Source: Bordetella parapertussis
GTDB lineage: Bacteria > Pseudomonadota > Gammaproteobacteria > Burkholderiales > Burkholderiaceae_B
Direction: 5' to 3'
Assembly (NCBI GenBank): GCA_945903445.1
Contig: CAMDNZ010000057.1
Span: 1-18,403 of the forward strand
Length of the DNA: 18,403 bases
Shown: positions 1-7,432 of the stretch, in pieces
Numbering within the stretch: the stretch's first letter is position 1
Layout of the letters: each line of letters begins with the position of its first letter
Notes under the pieces: generated by a model
Databases searched by the model: none
What the model was told of the DNA's origin: nothing
What the model saw: the letters and a program-made list of their open reading frames with translations, nothing else
Made by a program: the position numbers and the translations under genes

Positions 1-24
1 GCTTTAGATCGCCCAGTTATGAAT

Positions 25-44
25 AAACGACAGATTCGTCGTTT
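25..44. promoter_or_regulatory. Inverted repeat, candidate operator of the GntR cluster
   Basis: The sequence AAACGAC (25-31), a 6-nt spacer, then GTCGTTT (38-44) is a perfect 7-bp inverted repeat. It lies just upstream of a plausible -10 hexamer CATAAT (65-70, five of six matches to TATAAT); no good -35 is visible, and the repeat falls where one would be expected. A palindrome over the -35 region in front of a GntR-type regulator fits autorepression. That role is inference: the repeat does not match the FadR-type TGGT-N3-ACCA core, and it could also be a chance hairpin. Confidence 0.35.
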
Positions 45-137
45 TAGATTCATGATCGCAAGCGCATAATTTCTCTTATCGTGAGCCGATCTACTGTCTT
101 CTGTAGGCAGCTCACAGAAAATGGGAGATTCGTTCAC

Positions 138-863
138 ATGTCAGGTGAGACTCGATCCGGATCGGCAGATCACGCCTTGAGCGCCGACGACGCCTATCGG
201 CGGCTGCGGCGCGACATCTTGTTGTGCCGGTTGCCACCGGGCGCCGCGATGACCGAACCTGCATTGATGAGCCGTTACCAACTCGGCAAGAACAGCATAC
301 GCATCGCCCTGACTCGCCTGATTCACGAAGGCTACGTCACTTCGCGTCCCCGCAAAGGCTATCGAATCGCCGAAATCACGCTCAAGGACGTCGAAGAAGT
401 GTTCGATCTTCGCGTTCAGTTGGAAGCCATGTCGGCACGGCTGGCGGTCGGACGCGTCGATGTCGAACAGCTTCGGCAACTGGAGGCCGAATGCCGCGTG
501 CGTCACCCCGAATGGCCCATGGGTGAGCAGATCGACGCGTTCATGCACGCCAACAACCGGTTCCACCTGAGCATTGCCGAAGCAAGCGGCAATAGCCGCC
601 TGTATCGCACCTTGGCTCAACTGATGGATGAAATGTCCCGCCTAGTCGCGCTTGGCTTTGGCGTCCAGAGCACTAAGCCCGAAATCAAACACGACCACAA
701 CGCCATCATCGATGCGTTCGCCGAGGGCGACGGCAAGCGCGCCGAATTGATCGCGCGCCGCCACGCCGAAACTTTCCAGGCCATGACATTGGAAAAGGTG
801 TACGCCAGCTTGCGCGACACCGGTGCCTCGTTACCACACATATCTCGGGAGGCCCTATCGTGA
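138..863 (+). CDS. GntR family transcriptional regulator, FCD (FadR) subfamily
   Basis: DNA-binding regulator that probably controls the ABC transporter and acyl-CoA ligase genes directly downstream in response to a carboxylate or CoA-ester ligand. With the ATG at 138 the protein is 241 aa. Residues about 16-78 form the winged helix-turn-helix, including the typical GntR phrase SRPRKGYRIAE at 69-79. Residues about 80-215 are an all-helical FCD ligand domain with His at 143 (NRFH), 185/187 (KHDHNAI) and 209 (ARRH), positions that in FCD proteins often bind a metal. The frame stays open upstream to a GTG at 81, but GGGAG at 123-127 sits 10 nt before the ATG at 138, and family members start near there, so I prefer 138. 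Its stop overlaps the next start (GTGA), which points to translational coupling. Family assignment is firm; target and ligand are inferred from position. Confidence 0.9.
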   Translation: MSGETRSGSADHALSADDAYRRLRRDILLCRLPPGAAMTEPALMSRYQLGKNSIRIALTRLIHEGYVTSRPRKGYRIAEITLKDVEEVFDLRVQLEAMSARLAVGRVDVEQLRQLEAECRVRHPEWPMGEQIDAFMHANNRFHLSIAEASGNSRLYRTLAQLMDEMSRLVALGFGVQSTKPEIKHDHNAIIDAFAEGDGKRAELIARRHAETFQAMTLEKVYASLRDTGASLPHISREALS

Positions 864-1633
864 ACAACGCGCACACCTTCACCGAAACGCAAAGCAAGGC
901 CGTCGAAATCTTAAACTTGCATAAACGCTTCGGTACATTGGAAGTGCTGCGTGACATCAATTTCACAGTCGCCGCAGGCGAAATCGTCGCTTTGGTCGGC
1001 ACGTCTGGTTGCGGCAAAAGCACGCTGTTGAACATCGTCTCTGGCTTGCTCGGCCACGACGCAGGCTTCGTTCGTATCGACGGCCACACGGCAAAAGACT
1101 TCGACGGCTGGCAACGGCTGAGCTATATGTTTCAGGAAGATCGGCTCCTGCCATGGCGGTCGGTGCGCGACAACGTGGCCTTCGGTCTGGAAGGTCGCGG
1201 CAGTTCGAAAACCGAACGCGATGCCCGTGCCGACCGCGCCTTAAATGCCGTAGGCTTGAACGCCTTTGCAGAATCCTGGCCTCATCAGCTGTCGGGCGGA
1301 ATGCGCAGCCGAGTCGCCCTAGCACGCAGCCTGGTCGTCGATCCCACCATTTTGCTCATGGACGAGCCGTTCTCCAAGCTCGATCCGCAAACCCGCAGCG
1401 ACATGCACGAGGAGGTGCTTCGCGCGCAAGCCAGAACCCATGCCGCCATCATCTTCGTCACGCATGACGTCGAAGAAGCCGTCGTGTTGGCCGACCGGGT
1501 GATCGTGCTGGAACCTCGCCCGGGACGGGTGCGCTGCATCGTGCCCATCGATTTGCCACGTCCTCGTATTCCGACCGACATCGCGGTCACCGAACAAACC
1601 CGGCAGCTCCGTCTTCAAGTGGTGCAAGCATGA
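860..1633 (+). CDS. ABC transporter ATP-binding protein, nitrate/sulfonate/taurine type
   Basis: Cytoplasmic ATPase (257 aa) that powers the importer made with the next two genes. Visible motifs are Walker A GTSGCGKST at 47-55, the Q-loop in MFQEDRLLPWRSV at 90-102 (the LLPW phrase is typical of SsuB/TauB-like ATPases), the signature LSGGM at 144-148, Walker B ILLMDEPF at 164-171, the D-loop SKLD at 172-175 and the switch His at 202. The start is GTG at 860, overlapping the regulator stop by 4 nt, with a strong ribosome site CGGGAGG at 846-852. Length is normal for the family. Substrate cannot be read from the ATPase. No sulfonate monooxygenase or nitrate gene lies nearby, so sulfonate or nitrate should not be assumed. 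Confidence 0.93.
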   Translation: MNNAHTFTETQSKAVEILNLHKRFGTLEVLRDINFTVAAGEIVALVGTSGCGKSTLLNIVSGLLGHDAGFVRIDGHTAKDFDGWQRLSYMFQEDRLLPWRSVRDNVAFGLEGRGSSKTERDARADRALNAVGLNAFAESWPHQLSGGMRSRVALARSLVVDPTILLMDEPFSKLDPQTRSDMHEEVLRAQARTHAAIIFVTHDVEEAVVLADRVIVLEPRPGRVRCIVPIDLPRPRIPTDIAVTEQTRQLRLQVVQA

Positions 1634-2397
1634 TGCGCCCCCTGCCCGCCTGGTTCGCATTGGTTTTGCAACGCAGTCTGCTACTGGTCGCTGTCATCGC
1701 GCTCTGGTGGTTCGGTGCGTCGCGTATGCCGGCCTTCGTACTGCCCGGCCCCGAGCGAGTGCTAATCGCCCTGATCGCGCTGGTGCAGACTCCCACCTTC
1801 TTGCACGACGTGGGCGCGACGCTTTATCGCGTCGCGATGGGATTTGTGCTGGGCGCAATCGTCGGCACGCCCCTCGGACTGGCGGTCGGTTCTCACGCTA
1901 CGCTGGCGCGTGTCTTCGATCCGATTCTGGCCATACTGAACACCGTGTCCTCTGCCATTTGGGCCGTGTTCGCCATCATCTGGTTCGGTATCTCGGATGC
2001 GACCACGATCTTCGTCGTTTTCATGACCACCATGCCCTTGATTCTCACCAGCGTCTGGGCAGGCACCAAAAACATCGACCGCCAGCATGTCGAGCTGGCA
2101 CGCAGCTTTCGCATGAGCCGCGCTCAAATTCTGCGCAAGATATCTCTGCCCACCATTCTGCCTGCCTTCTTCAGCGGGGCTCGCCTCGCGTTCGGGTTTG
2201 GCTGGCGTGTCTCGCTGGTCGCCGAAACCTTGGGGGCATCCGATGGCATCGGCTATCGCCTGCGGCAAGCGGCCGATCTCGTACAAACCAATCAGGTATT
2301 CGCCTGGACCGTTTTACTCATCACGCTGATGCTCATCATCGAAGGCGGCATTCTCAAACCGCTGGAACGCCATTTGTTTCGCTGGAAATCCCACTAA
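1630..2397 (+). CDS. ABC transporter permease, SsuC/TauC-like
   Basis: Inner-membrane channel subunit (255 aa) of the binding-protein-dependent importer. Hydrophobic segments are seen at about 15-35, 65-90, 98-120, 124-145, 185-203 and 224-240, the six-helix pattern of this family. The cytoplasmic EAA loop that docks on the ATPase is at about 155-178 (ELARSFRMSRAQILRK, ending in LPTILP). The ATG overlaps the ATPase stop (ATGA) and no clear ribosome site precedes it, so translation is probably coupled. The binding protein starts 16 nt after its stop, completing a standard three-gene importer. Confidence 0.92.
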   Translation: MMRPLPAWFALVLQRSLLLVAVIALWWFGASRMPAFVLPGPERVLIALIALVQTPTFLHDVGATLYRVAMGFVLGAIVGTPLGLAVGSHATLARVFDPILAILNTVSSAIWAVFAIIWFGISDATTIFVVFMTTMPLILTSVWAGTKNIDRQHVELARSFRMSRAQILRKISLPTILPAFFSGARLAFGFGWRVSLVAETLGASDGIGYRLRQAADLVQTNQVFAWTVLLITLMLIIEGGILKPLERHLFRWKSH

Positions 2398-2412
2398 GGC
2401 TGGAGAAAGATC

Positions 2413-3396
2413 ATGAACTGGAAGACGCTGTTAACCGCGAGTGCCTTGACGTTGGCCGTAAGCATAGCCCCCGCCCATGCGGCCGAAAAAATCCGTATCG
2501 GCTATTGGAGTAGCGGGGTCAGTCTGGGCTACGGCGCAGTACTGGAGGCCCAGCCTTTTCTGAAAGAACAAGGTCTGGACGTCGAATTCGTGAAGTTCCC
2601 CGATGTCAATGCCCCCCTGCGTGCCCTGGCCGCCAACTCGATCGACCTGGCCTTCGGCGCACCTGCTGCGGGCGTGTTCAGCGCGGCGGCAGATGGCGTG
2701 CCGATCAAGGTATTCGCTGCCACCCAACCCGCCGACGTGCAATTCGTCGTGCCCGAAGGTTCGCCCATCAAATCGCTGAAAGACCTGCGCGGCAAAAAAG
2801 TGGGCATGTCGCCCGCGGGAAGTTCGGTGGCCGTCATTGCCACGACAGTCCTGGCCGGCAACGCAGGCATACAGGCCGCCGACTTCTCGCTGGTAGGCGG
2901 TAACGAGTCGCGCTTGGCTCAATTTCTGGCACAGAATCAAGTGGATGCTGCTGCGCTGCGCTCGGTTACCGTGGCCCAGCTGGACGAACTCAAAGTCACC
3001 CGCATCGGCAGCTTTGCAGACGAATGGCGCAAGCTGACCAAGACCGACGCCGTGCCTTACATCGGCATCGGCGCCGTTCATGCCGAGTTCATCGCCAAGC
3101 AACCCGAGACCGTCGCCAAAGTGATCGCCGGCTTGCGCAATACATTGGCGTGGGGCGATAGCCATCGCGACGAAGTCGTGAAGATCTTGCAGACCAGCGC
3201 CAACCTACCCGAGAAGGATGCCCGTGTCTATGCCGGCCTTTGGAATGACATGAACCGCGTGTCGTTCGAAGCCGCCGACATCGACACATTGAAGCGCCAG
3301 CACAGTGCATTCGTCGAGGCCGGCGCCATCAAAGGGCAATTGGATGACGCACTGTTCGTCACCGGCCCCTATATCCAATCGAAATCCATCAAATAA
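2413..3396 (+). CDS. ABC transporter periplasmic substrate-binding protein, SsuA/NMT1-like
   Basis: Secreted solute-binding protein (327 aa) that delivers substrate to the permease. The N-terminus is a Sec signal peptide: MNWK, a hydrophobic core, then APAHA with likely cleavage between Ala-23 and Ala-24. There is no lipobox Cys, so it should be free in the periplasm. The mature part has the two-lobe pattern of the family: IRIGYW at 27-32, NSIDLAFGAPAAG in the first lobe, SLKDLRGKKVGMSPAGSS at the lobe crossover, and the RLAQFLAQNQVDAAA region near the hinge. GGAGA lies about 9 nt before the ATG. Homologues carry sulfonates, taurine, nitrate, pyrimidine precursors or aromatic acids. The CoA ligase downstream makes an organic acid the best guess here, but that is inference. 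Confidence 0.9.
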   Translation: MNWKTLLTASALTLAVSIAPAHAAEKIRIGYWSSGVSLGYGAVLEAQPFLKEQGLDVEFVKFPDVNAPLRALAANSIDLAFGAPAAGVFSAAADGVPIKVFAATQPADVQFVVPEGSPIKSLKDLRGKKVGMSPAGSSVAVIATTVLAGNAGIQAADFSLVGGNESRLAQFLAQNQVDAAALRSVTVAQLDELKVTRIGSFADEWRKLTKTDAVPYIGIGAVHAEFIAKQPETVAKVIAGLRNTLAWGDSHRDEVVKILQTSANLPEKDARVYAGLWNDMNRVSFEAADIDTLKRQHSAFVEAGAIKGQLDDALFVTGPYIQSKSIK

Positions 3397-3405
3397 GGAA
3401 CCCTC

Positions 3406-4422
3406 ATGACTCAACACATGAAAGCGCTGCTGCTGTCCGAACACGGCGGCCTGGAAAACCTCGCTGTCGTGACCGACAAACCCGTACCGCAAGCCACCGA
3501 AGGTCATGTGGTGCTGCGCGTGCGTGCGTCGTCGTTCAACTATCACGACGTTTTTACCGTTCAGGGTATGCCGGGCATCAAGGTGCCGCTACCGGTGGTG
3601 ATCGGTCTGGACTTGGCCGGCGAGATCGTCGAAGTCGGCGCGGGTGTGACCGGTTGGGCGCCAGGCGATCGAGTGCTGGTCAACCCCTTGAATCCCAAGA
3701 AAGGCTTGATGGGCGAAATGCTGGACGGCGGCATGGCCGAATACTGCCTGGTATCCGTGCCCCAGTTGATCAAATTGCCCGATGCGGTCGGCTTCGAAGA
3801 CGCCGCATCCTTGCCTGTGGCGTACGGCACGGCTCATCGCATGCTGATCACGCACAACACCGTCAAGGCTGGCGACAAAGTGCTCATCTTGGGCGCCAGT
3901 GGTGGCGTGGGTACCGCCTGCATCGTGTTGGCCAAACTGCTGGGGGCCGAAGTGATCGCCTGCGCGGGCAGCGACGAGAAAGCGGCACGCCTCAAAGAGT
4001 TGGGCGCCGATCACGTCATCAACTATCGCGATACCGATTTTTCGAAATGGGCCATCGAGCGCTATGGTAAGCCCCAGCGTCGTAACTATGAAGGGGGGGT
4101 CGATGTCGTCATCAACTTTACGGGTGGCGACACGTGGCGGCCTTCGCTGAAATGCATCAAACGCGGCGGCACCTTGCTGGTGTGCGGCGCGACCGCGGGC
4201 CACGATCCTGCCGAAGACTTGCGCTACGTCTGGAGCTTCGAGCTGAACATCCGCGGCTCCAACAGTTTCTACGATGAAGACCTGCGCGCCCTGCTCGACC
4301 TGATTGCCGAAGGCAAGATCGATCCCATCATCGATCGGGTGCTGCCGCTCGAGCAAGCCGCAGAAGGTCTGGCCCTGATTCGCGACCGCGAAGTGTTGGG
4401 CAAAGTCATCGTCACCCCTTGA
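3406..4422 (+). CDS. MDR superfamily NAD(P)-dependent oxidoreductase, zinc-independent quinone oxidoreductase type
   Basis: Soluble oxidoreductase (338 aa) of the medium-chain dehydrogenase/reductase superfamily. A GroES-like domain covers about 1-125 and a Rossmann domain follows, with the nucleotide motif GASGGVG at 163-169. The usual catalytic zinc ligands are missing: the first Cys position reads Asn (SFNYHD, 43-48) and the GHE motif reads GLD (67-69). There is no four-Cys structural zinc lobe. This points to a quinone- or enoyl-reductase rather than an alcohol dehydrogenase. AAGGA about 7 nt upstream supports the ATG at 3406; a second ATG at 3418 is possible. It sits 9 nt after the binding protein, in front of a thioesterase and a CoA ligase, so reduction of an unsaturated acid or its CoA ester is a reasonable guess. 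The real substrate is not visible. Confidence 0.85.
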   Translation: MTQHMKALLLSEHGGLENLAVVTDKPVPQATEGHVVLRVRASSFNYHDVFTVQGMPGIKVPLPVVIGLDLAGEIVEVGAGVTGWAPGDRVLVNPLNPKKGLMGEMLDGGMAEYCLVSVPQLIKLPDAVGFEDAASLPVAYGTAHRMLITHNTVKAGDKVLILGASGGVGTACIVLAKLLGAEVIACAGSDEKAARLKELGADHVINYRDTDFSKWAIERYGKPQRRNYEGGVDVVINFTGGDTWRPSLKCIKRGGTLLVCGATAGHDPAEDLRYVWSFELNIRGSNSFYDEDLRALLDLIAEGKIDPIIDRVLPLEQAAEGLALIRDREVLGKVIVTP

Positions 4423-4439
4423 TATCCGGAGCACTATAC

Positions 4440-4859
4440 ATGTCTGAAGCACTGAGCAAAGAAGCCGTCGAAGCCCAGATCAAACGCGGCCCTTACCACC
4501 AATGGCTGGGCCTGAGCGTCGAAGAAATCGGCACCGGCACAATCACCTTGCGTGCGACTTGGCGCGAAGAATGGGTCGTCAATCCCGACAAGCGTTATAC
4601 CCACGGCGGTATTCTGGCTGCCCTGGTGGATTTGACCGCCGACTGGGCATTAGTCTCGTCTACGGGTCGTGGCGTGCCCACCGTCGATCTGCGAGTCGAT
4701 TACCACCGTCCCGCCGCGCCGGGCGACCTGCGCGCCGTAGGTCAAGTCATCAAGTTCGGATCGCAACTGTCGGTCGCCGAAGCCCAGATCTTCGACCTGG
4801 AAGGTAAGCTGGTTGCCAGCGGTCGCGGCGTGTATTCCACTGCCGTGCCCAAGGCCTGA
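4440..4859 (+). CDS. Hotdog-fold thioesterase, PaaI family
   Basis: Predicted acyl-CoA thioesterase (139 aa) that hydrolyses CoA esters, probably of the pathway served by the neighbouring ligase. The hotdog signature is present: Asn at 48, HGG at 55-57 in RYTHGGILAALVDLTADWAL, and the acidic catalytic residue Asp at 64 on the central helix, followed by the DLRVDYHRPA strand at 83-92. Length is standard for the PaaI group. The ATG at 4440 is preceded by GGAG at 4428-4431 with 8-nt spacing; an upstream TTG at 4419 that would overlap the previous stop is less likely. In phenylacetate-type pathways such enzymes rescue CoA trapped in dead-end thioesters. A similar role here is inference from the family and neighbours. 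Confidence 0.88.
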   Translation: MSEALSKEAVEAQIKRGPYHQWLGLSVEEIGTGTITLRATWREEWVVNPDKRYTHGGILAALVDLTADWALVSSTGRGVPTVDLRVDYHRPAAPGDLRAVGQVIKFGSQLSVAEAQIFDLEGKLVASGRGVYSTAVPKA

Positions 4860-4866
4860 GACGTCC

Positions 4867-6570
4867 ATGTCTACCGCCGTCTCGATCGTGTCCAAGATCG
4901 TCGCTTCTGACCGGAATTCGCCCATGTCTACCCATCCGACCGACACATCAGCACGGCCCGACGAGCGGTTGAAGAATCTGACGAGTTTGCCTCGCGTCAA
5001 CCTCGGGGCTATCATCGATCACAGCGCCGATCCTCGCAAGGTCGCGCTGATCGGCCTCGCGCAGGACGACTCGCAGGCGGCGCGCGCCTACACCTATGAC
5101 GAGCTCGATGCCTTAGCCGACGGTGTGGCGCGTGGGCTGCTGGCACGCGGCCTGTCGCAGGGCGACCGGGTGGCCATTCTTGCAGCCAACTCCCCTCGAT
5201 ATGTTGCGACCGTGCTAGGCATCATGCGCGCAGGCTTGATCGCCGTGCCGGTGAACTTCAAGTTTCCCGTCGCGCAAGTGGCCTATGTGATTGGGGATAG
5301 CGGTGCCAGGCTGGTCTTCGTCGACGCCGCTCGCGAAGCCGCCCTACCCGAAGGCTTGACAGCAGTGGCGCTAGACGAACCGAGAAGCGAGCCCGGAACC
5401 GAAAGCGAGTTCAAGCCTGAAGCCGAGCCAGAAATCACCGCCATTCGGCGACCCGCATCATCGGCAATCGAATCGTTCGATCGCTTTGTTTCGCCCGGAC
5501 GTTTCGAGCCGGTCGAACCTGCGGCCGACGACACGCCAGCCATGATGCTGTACACATCGGGTTCTACAGGTCGCCCTAAAGGCGTTGTACTGTCGCACGC
5601 CAGTCAATGGTGGGTCGTGCAAACGCGATTGGCCGCAACGCCTCTCGGTCGGGAACGCCCATTGATCGCGGCACCGCTCTATCACATGAACGCCATGGCG
5701 TTGGTGCTGCTGGCCTTGGCCTCGCATGCCAGCACGGTATTGCTGCCGCAGTTCTCAGCAGCGCGTTATCTGCGTGCCATCGGTCAATATCGCTGCACAT
5801 GGTTGACGGCCGTGCCGCCCATGATCGCCATGATGCTGCAAGAGCGCGAGCTGTTGGCCCAAACCGCGCTAGACAGCGTACGAGCCGTCCGCATGGGATC
5901 GGCGCCGGTCAGCGCCAGCCTCTTGGCGGCCATTCATCGTATTTTGCCGAATGCACGTATCATCAACGCCTATGGCACGACAGAAGGCGGGCCAGTGGTG
6001 TTCGGCCCGCATCCCAATGGCTTGCCTACTCCACCGATGTCGGTGGGCTATCCTCATCCTGCCGTTGCCATGCGCCTGATACGCGATGACGACGATCCAG
6101 CAGGCCAAGGCATGCTTGCGCTGCGTAGCCCCGGGCAGATGCTGCGTTACCACCAGCGTCCCGATATCGCTGTCCCCTTCGACAAGCAAGGTTATTACCT
6201 GACGGGCGACGTATTTCGCCGCGATGCCGATGGGTTTCATTACTTCGTTGGCAGACGCGACGACATGTTTGTGTGCGGCGGCGAAAACATCTATCCGGGC
6301 GAAGTCGAGCGCATGCTGGAGACGCATCCTGCGGTCGAACAAGCTGTTGTAGTCCCGGTGGACGACGAGATCAAAGGGCAGAAACCGGTTGCCTTCGTCG
6401 TCTTGCGCGCGGGCCACAAAACCGACGAAGCGGCGTTGAAAACTTATTCGCTCGAACACGCACCAGCCTATCAGCATCCGCGTAAGGTGTGGGTCGTCCC
6501 CGCACTACCGCTGGCGTCTACCAATAAGGTAGACCGGGCATTACTCAAACAATGGGCCGCACAGCGTTAA
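4867..6570 (+). CDS. AMP-forming acyl-CoA synthetase (ANL superfamily CoA ligase)
   Basis: Activates a carboxylic acid to its CoA thioester through an acyl-AMP intermediate. Motifs, numbered from the ATG at 4867 (567 aa): ATP-binding P-loop YTSGSTGRPKG at 229-239, YGTTEG at 369-374, TGD at 446-448, the GRRDD hinge at 462-466, GGENIYPGEVE at 471-481, and the catalytic lysine in TNKVDR at 554. All key residues are intact. An acidic, proline-rich stretch at 170-189 precedes the P-loop and looks like a surface insertion. The start is uncertain: 4867 keeps the tight operon spacing (7 nt after the thioesterase stop), whereas an in-frame ATG at 4924 has GGAA 7 nt upstream and begins nearer the conserved part. 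It is the last gene of the cluster. Chain length or aromaticity of the substrate cannot be told. Confidence 0.9.
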   Translation: MSTAVSIVSKIVASDRNSPMSTHPTDTSARPDERLKNLTSLPRVNLGAIIDHSADPRKVALIGLAQDDSQAARAYTYDELDALADGVARGLLARGLSQGDRVAILAANSPRYVATVLGIMRAGLIAVPVNFKFPVAQVAYVIGDSGARLVFVDAAREAALPEGLTAVALDEPRSEPGTESEFKPEAEPEITAIRRPASSAIESFDRFVSPGRFEPVEPAADDTPAMMLYTSGSTGRPKGVVLSHASQWWVVQTRLAATPLGRERPLIAAPLYHMNAMALVLLALASHASTVLLPQFSAARYLRAIGQYRCTWLTAVPPMIAMMLQERELLAQTALDSVRAVRMGSAPVSASLLAAIHRILPNARIINAYGTTEGGPVVFGPHPNGLPTPPMSVGYPHPAVAMRLIRDDDDPAGQGMLALRSPGQMLRYHQRPDIAVPFDKQGYYLTGDVFRRDADGFHYFVGRRDDMFVCGGENIYPGEVERMLETHPAVEQAVVVPVDDEIKGQKPVAFVVLRAGHKTDEAALKTYSLEHAPAYQHPRKVWVVPALPLASTNKVDRALLKQWAAQR

Positions 6571-7135
6571 CGGGAAAGCGTATCGACAACAACCCAGCTA
6601 TCGTCAATGGGCGCCCCTCCGGCACTTCGATCCGATACCTGGCCTCCACCACACCCGATCCCGCGCATTTTTCGCGCCTCGTCAAACACCTGATAACCGT
6701 TTTTTTACCAGGGATTGATCTGGATCAAGGCTTCCCAAACGCCAGAATGGCCACCATAGCCCGCATGCTGACGCAGTCACGTATCGCAGTGCAGGCAACG
6801 CCAGCGCTTTATCATGGATTGAAACCCACTGACCGTCGAGCTATGAGAGGACATCAACGCCAAATCGTAATGGGGAGAAGCAGTAAAGCCCTGTCCATCC
6901 AGTGACCTGCAAGCATTGCAAACTTTCATAGCCACCTATGGCCGGGTACGTAAATATGTCAATGAGCGAACGATCCGAAATAAAATCGCCAACCTACTGA
7001 TTATATTGAGAAAATATTACTGATTTTAAGCACCCTTGCCATCGGCATGGGTCATTGGCGTGGGTTATCTTACTCGCTGAGTATCGATAAGCCAGCTCGC
7101 CTCTATCAAAGTCCCGCAAACGCCGGCAAAATGAA
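6571..7135. other. Gene-poor stretch between the ligase and tRNA-Pro
   Basis: These 565 bases hold no coding region I can support. One open frame of 117 codons (6552-6905, plus) begins inside the ligase, resembles nothing I know and has no ribosome site. A second, without an ATG, runs 6868-7023 in another frame; its residues (for example YGRVRKYVNERTIRNKIAN) look protein-like and could be the tail of a decayed gene, but I cannot name it. The right half is clearly more AT-rich than the coding DNA around it. The only recognisable signal is the FNR-type box at 6715-6728. Confidence 0.5.
6715..6728. promoter_or_regulatory. FNR/ANR-type binding site
   Basis: TTGAT-CTGG-ATCAA matches the FNR/ANR/Crp-Fnr anaerobic box TTGAT-N4-ATCAA at every conserved position. 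It lies 144 nt after the ligase stop and outside any gene I can support. No convincing -10 hexamer lies 22-24 nt from the box on either strand; the nearest candidates are CATAGC downstream on plus and TTATCA on minus, both poor. The site may drive a small RNA or small protein, or it may be left over from a lost gene. The motif match is seen directly; binding is inferred. Confidence 0.5.
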
Positions 7136-7169
7136 CAAAGGGTTAGAGAAATTAATCTCTAACCCTTTG
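7136..7169 (-). terminator. Hairpin terminator after tRNA-Pro, possibly bidirectional
   Basis: Perfect 14-bp inverted repeat: CAAAGGGTTAGAGA at 7136-7149, loop AATTAA, and TCTCTAACCCTTTG at 7156-7169. For the minus-strand tRNA it begins 7 nt past the CCA end and is followed by TTCATTTT, a weak U-rich tail. For plus-strand transcripts it is followed by GA and then T6 (7171-7176), a better tail, so it would also stop read-through from the left before it runs antisense into the tRNA. Confidence 0.75.
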
Positions 7170-7175
7170 ATTTTT

Positions 7176-7254
<79 letters not shown>

Positions 7255-7261
7255 GACAAAA

Positions 7262-7267
7262 ATTATA
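7262..7267 (-). promoter_or_regulatory. -10 box of the tRNA-Pro promoter
   Basis: A perfect TATAAT is read on the minus strand, ending 9 nt before the mature 5' end of the tRNA, so transcription would start only a few bases upstream of it. No good -35 is seen at 16-18 nt spacing (CAGCAA at best). The surrounding 7253-7340 is strongly AT-rich, which fits a stable-RNA promoter. It suggests the tRNA does not depend on read-through from merR. Confidence 0.55.
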
Positions 7268-7432
7268 GCAGTTCTAAAAAATATTTGCTGCAGAATGACG
7301 CTGTTTTTATAGAATTTATTTAATTCGAAAACGATTATTTCGCCTGCATCAGCCCGCTCGTACGGCGTGGGTATCCGCTACCGATCGCGCCTGCGTAATC
7401 GCGGCACTGTTGTCGGCATCCATGGGCGGTCC

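Noticed and set aside
860..3396. Calling the ABC importer ssuABC or tauABC
   Set aside because: Family resemblance only: no sulfonate monooxygenase or taurine dioxygenase gene is nearby, and the neighbours are CoA-ester enzymes.
6552..6905. 117-codon plus-strand open frame after the ligase
   Set aside because: It starts inside the ligase end, has no ribosome site and no recognisable domain. The 52-codon part from 6747 is mentioned only as a possible target of the FNR box.
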